From contig OV884056.1 in assembly GCA_930367215.1 (NCBI GenBank), forward strand, positions 123,068,053 to 123,132,052: a stretch of DNA of 64,000 nt, written 5' to 3'. The translations under genes and the position numbers were made by a program. This document shows, one piece after another, positions 46,684 to 56,296 of the stretch. Positions within the stretch are counted from its first letter, which is position 1. Each line of letters begins with the position of its first letter. This DNA is from Pollenia angustigena (Eukaryota; Arthropoda; Insecta; Diptera; Polleniidae). The notes below the pieces were generated by a model. That model searched no databases, had not been told where the DNA came from, and saw only the letters and a program-made list of their open reading frames with translations.

Positions 46684-47467
46684 TGTTTGTTTTAGAAAAG
46701 AAAATATAAATTGGTAATAATTTGAATTTTTATTATTTGAAGCAATCAACTCAATATCCGCTGAGTTATTTATAATAATTACTGGTGCGTTTTCTGTTTT
46801 ACGAGCCAATATTGCGCCATTGCGCGACCATACATATTTCCAGTTAACTTCTTTTGCTTTAGTTTTAGCCAGCCAAAGAAGTTTCCTGTACTGAGCTGTT
46901 AGGCAATCATTTATATAAATGAAGCTACTATTATAATCATTATTAATTATGTTTGCATCTACTCTGTGTCGCTCAATATTTTTCATTAATTCCCTTTTTT
47001 TATTGTGTGTGGTAAACTCAACTATTATTTTGTCTTTGATATTTTTTAATCTATACGCATCACTAATATCAAGTTCATTTATTTGCACATTTATGGATGA
47101 GGCTATTGTTTTTACGACATCATTAGCATTAAGTTCATCATTGTTTACATTTTTAATTTAAATTTTTTTACTAATTATTTGTTGTTGCATTTTGTTCATC
47201 TTGATGTCCATTTCTTTAAACTCTTCTTTGTTTTGCTTACTTTCTACGCTTATCTCGGTCATCTGTTGACAAAGGTCAGAGAGACTATTAGTAATTTGAG
47301 AAAGCACCGTTTTCATTTCATCCATAAAAGAGATATTAGATTGATGTATGTTGATTGCTAATTTCTCTACACTATTTTAAGCTCGTTGATGTCTTTCTTT
47401 ACGCTACTTATTTCGCTCCTTGTTTCGTTTTCTTGAGTTTTCACTTCGTTCACATCAAACTTTGCAC
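46684..47467 (-). pseudogene. CR1-A ORF1 protein, C-terminal part
   Basis: DAYRLKNIKDKIIVEFTTHN, KRELMKNIERHRVDANII and CLTAQYRKLLWLAKTKAKEV match the CR1-B ORF1 layout (coiled coil then RNA-binding region). A predicted coiled-coil stretch lies at 47150-47450. A stop lies near 47159. It is cut at 47467 by the Jockey-A insertion; its N-terminus resumes at 52196. Confidence 0.75.
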
Positions 47468-47481
47468 ACCTACATTGGTTT
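47468..47481 (+). repeat. Jockey-A target site duplication, left
   Basis: ACCTACATTGGTTT, repeated exactly at 52182-52195 after the poly-A tail. Shared T residues at the border leave the element's first base uncertain by up to about three bases. Confidence 0.9.
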
Positions 47482-47505
47482 TCGGTTTGTGCTTTGTTGT
47501 GATAC

Positions 47506-47512
47506 AGACGTG
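47506..47512 (+). promoter_or_regulatory. Probable downstream promoter element of Jockey-A
   Basis: AGACGTG lies 25-31 bases from the first base after the duplication, or 28-34 if the true start is three bases earlier. Jockey-type elements use an internal promoter without TATA and a DPE of this form near +28. Confidence 0.5.
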
Positions 47513-47855
47513 TATTTTTAGCCCCGCATACGATTTGAACTATTAATTAATCACATTTGATTTTGTAATACATAAATATAAGCAGCGAATGGACGCTTAA
47601 AAAAAAAAAAAATAATATATTTTGTTATTTAAATTACTTAACATAATAGTGAACAATTTAAAACGATAAAATTAAATTAAATAAAACAGTAAAAATATAT
47701 ATGTATGTACGTATGAATGTTCATACATGTGTATACATATGTATTCTGAACAAAACATTTAAATTCTGGTTTTTTCTTTTGTTGTTGTAAAATACAATGA
47801 ATAATAAAAATATTAAAGCAAAGCAAAACGGTGAAAAACAAAAACAACTCTTTGC

Positions 47856-49343
47856 ATGAGTACAAACAGTGAAACAACACTAAGACAAAATGAAAGAAAC
47901 GTTTACGTTTTAGTTAATGCAAATGAAAATAATGCAGAAATAAATAAAACAAAACAAAACAATATTAACTACCTAACGGCTAAGCCAATTACTCGAACAC
48001 GTTCCCTCTCACCCTCGGTATTTACACAAACGGTGGATAGCGACTCATTAAAAAAACTACAACAAGATTTGGTGACAAGTGTTGCCAGGCCAGCAAGTAT
48101 TGCCGTGACGTCAAAAACAAATTTAGTGGGAAATGATACCATGAACTCAAACACAAATGCAATGGAAAACCCCCCTGTAAAAAGTTGTCAAAAGCCTACA
48201 GTACAAGTTGGTATGGACAGGTACATAACAGTGCTTAAACGGGGACGCAGCCCTACCTCTGCAGCAGTTGCTTCGGCCTCAAAAGTACCATCTTTTGATA
48301 AAATAAATACTCAAAATCGTTTTGCAATTCTGGAGGATGAATCCTCTGAAGCACCAAACGTCATTAAACCATCCAAGCCTCCCCCGATATATCTAAGGGA
48401 GCAAAATTCAAATGAGCTCATAAAGAGTTTGATATCGGTGATAGGTGAAAATTCGTTTTACGTAGCAGCTATAAAGCGTGGAAGTATAAACGAGACAAAA
48501 ATACAAGTCAACAACTTTGAAACGCTTAAAAAAAACTTTTATACCTACCAACTGAAAAGCAGTAAAGGTCTACAGGTAGTGATTAAGGGTATTGACTCAT
48601 GTGTGGACCCAGAAGAGGTTAAAACATTCCTAGAAGAAAAAGGCTTCAAGGTAAAACATGTAGTAAATATTAAAAATAGAGAAAAAATTCCCCAACCACT
48701 TTTTCGAGTGGAGTTTGAACCCGGCGACGTAAAACTTAAAAAAAACGAAACACATCCTATTTACAATTTAAAATATATTCTCTACAGAAGAATAATTATA
48801 GAAGAGCCGCACAAAAAAAATGGACCTGTTCAGTGCTTAAACTGCCAAGAATTTGGCCATACCAAGGCATACTGCTACTTACCCCCTGTCTGCGTAGTAT
48901 GTGGTGAACTACACGGTACAGTTTCTTGCGATAAGTCTAAAACCGACCCCAACGTAAAAAAATGTAGCAACTGTGGCGGTAATCACACTGCCAATTATAG
49001 AGGATTCCCAGTATATAATATTGTCAAGCAGACGGTTGGACCGAAAACAAATACCCCTCAAATGCAGGTTGCAAATCAGGTAAACACAAATGCAATTCAA
49101 GCCCCCCAGCCTAGTAATAACAGAACCTCTTACGCTAACGTCCTAAAATCAAACCATCAGCCAATGCAAGGTGCCTCGCAAAGTAATGATGAAACTCCGG
49201 TTTCTAATTTAAGTCGTTTAGAAAAAACCATGGAAACATTAGTGCAAACAGTAAATAATTTTACGAACACAATGGGTAATATGATGCAGGAAATGCTTAG
49301 AATGCAATCGATGTTATTGCAAGCTGGACTTAACAAACCATGA
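47856..49343 (+). CDS. Jockey-A ORF1: Gag-like nucleic-acid-binding protein
   Basis: An intact 495-codon ORF. The first third is Ser/Thr/Asn-rich and unstructured (TRTRSLSPSVFTQTVDSD). A central jockey Gag domain follows (residues about 190-310: GENSFYVAAIKRGSINETKI, QVVIKGIDSCVDPEEVKTFL). Three zinc knuckles start at residue 327: CLNCQEFGHTKAYC, CVVCGELHGTVSC and CSNCGGNHTANY. The C-terminus is Met/Gln-rich with a helical LEKTMETLVQTVNNFTNTMG. It binds element RNA in the ribonucleoprotein. The stop TGA overlaps the ORF2 ATG by four bases (ATGA), implying stop-restart translation of ORF2. Confidence 0.9.
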   Translation: MSTNSETTLRQNERNVYVLVNANENNAEINKTKQNNINYLTAKPITRTRSLSPSVFTQTVDSDSLKKLQQDLVTSVARPASIAVTSKTNLVGNDTMNSNTNAMENPPVKSCQKPTVQVGMDRYITVLKRGRSPTSAAVASASKVPSFDKINTQNRFAILEDESSEAPNVIKPSKPPPIYLREQNSNELIKSLISVIGENSFYVAAIKRGSINETKIQVNNFETLKKNFYTYQLKSSKGLQVVIKGIDSCVDPEEVKTFLEEKGFKVKHVVNIKNREKIPQPLFRVEFEPGDVKLKKNETHPIYNLKYILYRRIIIEEPHKKNGPVQCLNCQEFGHTKAYCYLPPVCVVCGELHGTVSCDKSKTDPNVKKCSNCGGNHTANYRGFPVYNIVKQTVGPKTNTPQMQVANQVNTNAIQAPQPSNNRTSYANVLKSNHQPMQGASQSNDETPVSNLSRLEKTMETLVQTVNNFTNTMGNMMQEMLRMQSMLLQAGLNKP

Positions 49344-52011
49344 ACTGTTTAAAAATTTGTTTTTGGAACGCAAACGGCATCCGCCAACATAAAAATGAAT
49401 TAGAATACTTTCTTAAAAATAAACAAATTGATGTCATGATGATTTCTGAAACTCATTTGACCTCAAGAAATACGTTTAAAATCAATGGTTATATACTATA
49501 TGATACCAAGGACCCTCGAGATAGAGCTTGTGGAGGTTCTGCCATCTTAATAAAAACTCGAGTCAAACACTACATTATGTGTGATCACCGTGAAGACTAT
49601 CTGCAAGCAACGACTATTTGTGTTGAGGAGCTAAATCGAAACATAGTAATTTCTTCTTTATACTCTCCACCTAGATTTTCCATATCAGAAGGCCAATATT
49701 ATAAATATTATAAATCATTAGGACCCTGTTTTCTGGCCGCTGGCGATTATAACGCTAAACATACCTTCTGGGGGTCACGACTTATAACACCAAAAGGTCG
49801 TGTTTTGTTTAACACAATCTCTAAAATGGGTTTAAATGTGGTCGCGAGCGGGCAACCAACATATTGGCCTACTGATCAGCAAAAAATTCCAGATGTTATC
49901 GACTTTGGCGTGGTTAAAAACATCCCCACAGAAACGATTCATGTTGAAGCTTCCTTAGAATTATCATCCGACCACACACCTACAATTGTTACTATATCGA
50001 ACCCAAATAGAATTGTATTTCCGTCAGGTTACTTAGCGACGCCAGCCACACAAATAAATTGGTTAAAATATAAAAAGTTTCTCAGTGCCCATTGCACAGA
50101 AAATATTCCGCTTAGTACACCGGAGAATGTGGATCTCTCTCTTGTTAACTAAGACAGTTATCTTAAACTAGCTGTTCAACACTCCAGCGTTACCCCCAAA
50201 AAAATTAAAAATAATAAAATATGTTCTTCAGATGTCGAGCGGCTCTTGACTGGAAAAAGGAGAGCTCGAAGAGAGTGGCAACTTTACAGATCCCCGCAAC
50301 TTAAGATTTTATTAAAAGAATGCACAAAAAGGCTAAGAAAGTTGCTACAGAATCAGAAAACGGCTTCTCTAGAAAAATATCTTAAGGAACTTGATGCAAC
50401 TCCACAATCTGACTACTCATTATGGCGTGCAGCTAGAAATCTAAAAAGGCCAGTTATATCTAAGCCACCATTAAGAAACTTGAATGGTAGTTGGGCAAGA
50501 AATGATAATGAAAAAGGAAACCTGTTTGTAAATCATTTGAAAAACGTATTTACACCAAATATATCTCATAATATTGCGGTCGAGTTACCACCTGTTGATG
50601 CTAGAGCAGCTATTCCCCTCAGATTTGAGATAAGAGAAATCGAAAAGGCTATTTGTGACTTAAACACTAAGAAGGCACCTGGTATTGATAAAATTAGTAA
50701 TAAAATGCTTTTGGAGCTACCTCGCATAGCAAAGAAAATTATTCTTTTTATTTTTAATGCTATTTTACGCCTTGAATACTATCCTGAAAAATGGAAGGTT
50801 TCCTTAGTTACCATGATACCAAAGCCAGGTAAAGATCATACAAAAGTTGAGTCTTATAGACCTATTAGCTTATTATCAATATGTCAAAGCTGTTTGAGAA
50901 ATTATTAGTTTCAAAATTAACACCAATTTTAAGTGAAAATTGATGTATTCCAAACCATCAGTTCGGATTTAGAAGAAAACACAGCACAATCGAGCAGACT
51001 CATCGAATAGTAAATGTCATAAGAAAAGCATTTGAAGAAAAGAAATATTGCTCAGCACTCTTCATCGATGTTTCGCAAGCTTTTGACAAAGTCTGGCATG
51101 AAGGCTTATTACACAAATTGAAGCAAAATTTACCAGCAAACACACACAAGCTGCTAGAAAGCTACTTAGTCGGTCGTCAATTTATTATTAAAGAAGGAAA
51201 TTTCTTAAGTTCACCTCAGCCCATTGCCGCTGGAGTCCCACAAGGCAGCATCCTGGGCCCCCTATTATACTTAATTTATACTTCGGACATGCCAACAAGC
51301 AACTACACACAAACTTCAACATTTGCAGACGATACAGCTTTTCTAAGCGTCCACGAAAATCGTTATGAAGCATCGCGTTACTTACAGCATCATATATTTC
51401 AACTAGAAATATGGTTAAGACAATGGAGGATAATGGTCAATGAGCAAAAATGTGGACATATAACATTCACTTTGCGCCGGGAATCTTGCCCCCCTATTAC
51501 AATCAATAATCAAATAATTCCTCAACATTCGCATGTTAAATATCTCGGTATACATCTGGATCGGCGATTAACGTGGAAATGCCATATAGAGGCAAAATTA
51601 ACTCAAATGAAACTAAAAGCCATTCAAATTCATTGGCTTATTGGAAGAAATTCTGTCCTTAGTCTCGATTGCAAGCTTCTACTTTACAACTCTATCTTAA
51701 AGCCTATCTGGTACTACGGTATTCAACTATGGGGCACTGCCTCGGCCTCTAATATCGACAAAATTCAAAGGCGCCAAAATAAACTTCTTCGAATAATCAC
51801 AGCCGCTCCCTGGTATGTTAAAAACTCAAACATTCATAAGGATCTTAATGTGCCATTAGTGAAATCTATGATTACAAAATATGCAATAAAATATTTAAAA
51901 AGGCTTGAACAACACCCAAATCCACTAGCTCGAAATATTTTAAATCATGGCGGCCACACTCGCTTAAGAAGAAGAGACACTGCAGCACTTACCCAATTAG
52001 ATGAGCGATAA
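49340..52011 (+). pseudogene. Jockey-A ORF2: endonuclease and reverse transcriptase, lightly damaged
   Basis: The endonuclease (49340-50152) has NCLKICFWNANGIRQ, ISETHLT, AAGDYNAKHTFWGSRL and SSDHTP. The RT has VTMIPKPGKDHTKVESYRP, FIDVSQAFDKVWHEG, AAGVPQGSILGPLLYLIYTS, FADDTAF (51322 on) and HVKYLGIHLDRRLTW. A C-terminal WYYGIQLWGTA block and no RNase H follow, as in jockey. Three lesions were seen: an in-frame TAA at 50150-50152, a one-base frameshift near 50880 and a TGA at 50941-50943. It would nick target DNA and copy the RNA there if intact. Confidence 0.9.
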
Positions 52012-52154
52012 ACACCTATAAAAGTGAACATAACCCGTGATGAAGAAAATTTTGTCTGGCACTGGCAGGAGATTAAATAACGTATTAGGTTAAGATTTGA
52101 TTAATTATTGTTAGTTCATATTTAATATATGAAGATTCAATAAAAAAATAATGC

Positions 52155-52185
<31 letters not shown>

Positions 52186-52195
52186 ACATTGGTTT

Positions 52196-52560
52196 GTAGC
52201 TCATTTAGAGAAATTGAGTCTTTGAAACGCTTACGGTTATCATTTTCAATATTTTCTCCTTCTTTGTCCCTCTGTTGTTTTTGTTGATCTTTTTCATCAT
52301 ATGAAATTACTTCGTATATGTTGTTGGATGCTGATTTGTTACGTGGTTTACATATGTGACACTTCCAATTTGACTATCGCTCGCCGTTCATGCTATTGTA
52401 GGTAATTTCGGAGAGGGTGCAGCAGGGTTTAAAATGAAAATTGTTGTTACAATTGTAGCATTGAGCGAAGTTCTGCGATAGAGGTTCAGAGCATTGTTTG
52501 CAAGAGAGAGTGCAATTTGGCAATGAGATAATTTTTACTTTCTTTTTTGTATTTATGTTC
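52196..52560 (-). pseudogene. CR1-A ORF1 N-terminus with PHD-like finger
   Basis: The minus strand reads CKQCSEPLSQNFAQCYNCNN, NFHFKPCCTLSEI and WKCHICK: a C4HC3-like spacing ending W.C..C, as in PHD fingers found in ORF1 of many CR1-type elements. It begins directly after the Jockey-A target duplication and is therefore the continuation of 47467. One in-frame stop lies before WKCHIC. Confidence 0.7.
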
Positions 52561-53220
52561 GTTAAGGAAACAAAAATAACATAAATTGTTTTATATTATA
52601 AAGAATTTTTATTTTAGTTTTAATATTTTGTTTAAATCTTATATGAATTTAATTATTACTGTTTTGTAGGAAATTTATAATTGTAATTTTTACGATTTTT
52701 ATGTATGAAATTATGCACTTTTTTTTTTTTTAAGCGTTCTATACGGAGCTCACTATTTCACACAACCGTTCACAAGTAAAATAAAGTACTTGTGAAATTT
52801 TAATTTGGTCCAATGTAACTTAGTTATTTTATGACCAATGTTTACGAACGATATGTGGTTGTTTTATTAATTTCATTATCTTTGAATGAAAATAAAGGAA
52901 TATTTTCGAAGATAATTTTATTAAAGTGATATCATCTTTTTAAAAACCGCCAATAACGGTAATTTGTCAATAAACTGTTCTACTTTTGACCATTCAGACA
53001 TAAAGATTAGGTGTCAGATTCATTTGGTCCCGCCTTTCTTAAAAAGTTATGACACAGTGCTATTTGAATCAATTTGCAATATATTCCGTTAATATTTGTT
53101 AGATATTCAGTAATACTATAACATTTTAAGAAAAATTTCGATGTGATATACATGAAAAATCAAAAATCAATCAAATTATGTAAGTATATCGGTACATAAA
53201 TGTAATATTAAATTTCTGCC
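52561..53220. other. No recognised gene
   Basis: AT-rich. TTCACAAGTA (52770-52779) and its inverted copy TACTTGTGAA about eight bases later form a small palindrome. Likely includes the 5' end of CR1-A. Confidence 0.35.
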
Positions 53221-53229
53221 TCCATCAGT

Positions 53230-54760
53230 TTCGGTAATTCTAAGAGATCATGGCTATTTATACTTTTGAAAACGAAACCACCTTTTATTTTAAAGTTGTC
53301 GTATGATCCTTGCTGCAGACAAGTTGTTATTGCCTTAATGCATTCATCTTCAGATTGCAATTTTCAAAGTCTTGGTGTAATATCAGTTGCAATAGTCATG
53401 ACATCAATAGTATATCTGCTAAGCGAATCAACATGACTCATTTGACATGAAGAGCGGTGTTCTAGAGTATAGTTAAAGTCTTGTATAAATAATATCCACC
53501 ATTTAAATTTAAGACCAAATATTGAGACTCTTTCTAAAACTATCGGCATAGATTGCAAAATCGACGATATACATTTCCATAATTTCATCATAAATAAGGT
53601 CTTGAAAAATGTAGTTAACATACCTTATAAAATTTGCCGGTGAGTTACAAAACCTAAATAGTGCCCTGATAAATTCAAATAACTCTTGCTTTGTAACAAA
53701 AGCAGTATACTTGTTACTATATTCTTCAACAGCCACATCCATTTTCCAGATCCATTACTGTAAACAACTTTGCTTTTTGTAGTTTAAAAAACACGTCCTC
53801 AATTACTGGAACAGGGAAACGATCCTTAAGTACCATGGCATTTAATTGACGAAAGTCGACACAAATTCTATGTTCTCCATTCTTCTTTTTAACAACGACA
53901 ACTCGGCTTGCCACATCTGAGCAAGATTTTCGAATCCTGCGTGTCTGCAGCCGTTCAACTATCTGTTTACTTACAACTTCTTCTTCATGGAACGGTAGAC
54001 GACTTGGTGAGTGATGAAACGGCTTAAATTGATCACTAGGAGTAATTTTCATTTTTACCGGACATCATGTTTCACTATTTACGGATTGTTCATATTTATC
54101 TATAATTGTTTTTATAGTTTTTTTGTTCTTTTTATCAACGTCTTAAATAAAAAATAAAAATATTCATCTTTATTTGAGTAAAATATAAAGTTTTTAGTAA
54201 AATCATATCCCAAAACGTTTACTGTTATCACGTCTTTCATTTACCCGCTCACAAATGTCATATCTTTAACGAAGCTCCTAAAAAGTAGTTGCACTGTATT
54301 ACTGAAATTTGACGTCGTTTCTAATTCTTTGCAGTATATACTCATGGAAAGATTCACTATCAGTTTTTTCTGTTTAAGAGCATTTTGTGTAATTCGTTAC
54401 TGTTTAAAGTTTTGTCAAATTTATTTATCATGCTGTATTTTAACATTTCGTAATCACCTACATTAACTGTTTTTTAAGAATAATTTAGCTGTACCGATAA
54501 TTTTATTTAGCGCTTGCACATATTTCTGTTGTTCACTCAAACTTAAGCTGATGCATTTATTTCGAAATTAATAAACCACTGCCTTAGTGGAATTCTCACC
54601 ATCAAAATCAGCCAAAATCTTTGAAAAATTGTCCACTGTTATACATATTTGTTTTAATGTTACTTTCTTCTTCTCTTCTCATTTTTTCCGTCAACAATTT
54701 GACTAGACCATTTAAAATTTGATTCGGATCGGTTGCCATTTTTTGCACATTTGCATATTT
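53230..54760 (-). pseudogene. Gypsy-type gag/pol relic (third gypsy lineage)
   Basis: The minus strand, from 54740, reads MATDPNQILNGLVKLLTEKM and FSKILADFDGENSTKAVVY, a short Gag, then a protease-like stretch with VNVLGYDFTKNF. RT at 54052-53726 has VVVVKKKNGEHRICVDFRQL and KDRFPVPVIEDVFFKLQKAK; RFCNSPANFIRYVNYIFQDL follows. An abrupt jump leads to the RNase H end QDFNYTLEHRSSCQMSHVDS. Between these, thumb and most of RNase H are deleted; the YVDD motif is degraded to YADS. No integrase and no LTRs were recognised. Confidence 0.75.
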
Positions 54761-54765
54761 TGTTA

Positions 54766-55241
54766 AGGTGCATGTACACGACATGTTTTTTACATCTGAC
54801 TTGTCAACTTTTCAAGTCACATGTAATTGTGCATGTCTGTCAAAATGGCTGTTTTACAGAAGGTTTATAATATTCGGTCACAAACGACGTTAAATAATCA
54901 AGCCATCTTAACATATTTTTCTTTTAATTCAAAGATACCAATTTAGGATATTAGAATGAAACGGTTTTTATATATATATTTACATAAATTCTATTCAATA
55001 GTGGGATAATTATGCATATCTCGGTATTGTAAAATATTAACTTCAGCCGGCTAATAATTCCGTCAATAGTGGACGCCGCTGCCGGTTTCTTCTCGGCATA
55101 GATTTCTGATGTCAGAAGAAAATAGAGCACGCTCTGACTTTTACAGAAGCAAAGTTTAAAAGGTAACACACGACATGTATATATTTTGCAGTGGGAAATT
55201 TGACATGTCAGATGACATAAACATGTCGTGTACGGTCGCCT
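54766..55241. mobile_element. PIF/Harbinger-like MITE (TTA target)
   Basis: Left end AGGTGCATGTACACGACATG and right end (reverse complement AGGCGACCGTACACGACATG) are inverted repeats. CATCTGAC/TGTCAA words follow at both ends. TTA flanks both sides (54763-54765, 55242-55244). 476 bp. It lies just upstream (minus sense) of the gypsy relic's Gag start. Confidence 0.75.
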
Positions 55242-55310
55242 TTAGGTGTTTACTATTATAGTCAAATGTATATTTAATTTTGTTTCAACGTTTTTACTTT
55301 GGTCCTCAAC

Positions 55311-55741
55311 TTTTTTTTTTTTTTGTTTCTTGTGTTAAATTTCTATTGTACGTTTTAAATGTTGGTTTAACCGAACCGTTAGTTTTTTCCATTTGCTTTT
55401 GTGCGGAACTAGTTAGTAATTGATCGCACTTGATGTTTTTAATAACGGCAAAGTCGATAAGTTCTGGTAGCTTGATGAAGTCAGTGGGCCAATAGGTAGG
55501 TTCTCCACTCGATACGACATCAAGATTTTTTGCAGTGACGGTGTTATATAGCTGGTTACCTCTAGGACTTATAAGTCTGGAGCCCCAATACGTATGCTTC
55601 GCGTTGTAGTCGCCTGCTGCAATGAATTTTTGTCCCAATGTGGACAAGAAGTTTAGAAATTTATCCTGTGAAATTTTATGTCTAGGGGGACAATATACGG
55701 ATGATAACGTGATTTTAAAATCTGTTAGATTTATAGATGTA
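55311..55741 (-). pseudogene. Jockey-C endonuclease, part split off by the BEL element
   Basis: ATSINLTDFKITLSSVYCPP, AAGDYNAKHTYWGSRLISPR and PTYWPTDFIKLPELIDFAVI are almost identical to Jockey-B. The segment before it (in minus sense) lies at 63504-64000, on the other side of the BEL insertion. After VIKNIKCDQLL the sequence leaves the jockey pattern and runs into a T tract (55311), so RT is missing. Confidence 0.85.
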
Positions 55742-55746
55742 GCCTT

Positions 55747-56172
55747 TGTTAAGTTCCGCAGGAATATAATTTGTACACCCACTCTTCGTTGAAGTATAAA
55801 ATAGAACTCAATTTATTTACTAATATTTTTTCCTTAAATACTAAAATTCTTATTACTAAAACAATAACAATATTCCTACCTACTAGATTTTATAAATTAC
55901 AATAATACATACATACATGCAGCCTAAATAAACACAAGATTAAACTATCGTTATAAATACATTACTGTTTATTACACCAATAGGAAAAAACTCTGTTGCT
56001 TACAACAGCCAAGGAAAAGGATCGTATGTATCGTATGATCATATGTATGTATTTATTATTATTTAAATGTGCGCACCACATGTTGAGTTTAAAGTAACAT
56101 TCTGGCGACCTTGCAAGATTGTAATCTTATTTATAATGTGTGTACACCAGATCTTACTTTAAAAACTCAACA
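55747..56172 (-). repeat. 3' LTR of the BEL/Pao element
   Basis: 426 bp. It differs from the other LTR by about five substitutions and two small indels (six bases near 55865, two bases near 55988). Near its inner edge 56081-56098 and 56153-56172 form an inverted repeat of the terminal sequence TGTTGAGTTTAAAGTAA. Confidence 0.9.
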
Positions 56173-56296
56173 TTCTGGCGGCCTTGAAAGATTGTAATCT
56201 TTTAACAAATTATTTCTAGTTAATATTTTATACGTAAACATTATAGTTACATTAATCTAGTTTAATAATAAAGAATTAATACCTTTTACAATATAA

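Larger units (their letters stand above)
47482..52181 (+). mobile_element. Jockey-A: nearly full-length jockey-clade retrotransposon
   Basis: A 4.7-kb element with 5' UTR, ORF1, ORF2 and a poly-A tail of about 27 bases. A 14-bp direct duplication ACCTACATTGGTTT (47468-47481, 52182-52195) flanks it. Near the start, AGACGTG at 47506-47512 lies where jockey-type internal promoters carry a downstream promoter element. Both ORFs are almost intact, so insertion is relatively recent and later than CR1-A. Its 3' end has a 194-bp relative at 24201-24394. Confidence 0.9.

Noticed and set aside
54951..55169. 72-codon ORF on the minus strand
   Set aside because: It falls entirely inside the TTA-flanked MITE and has no coding signature.
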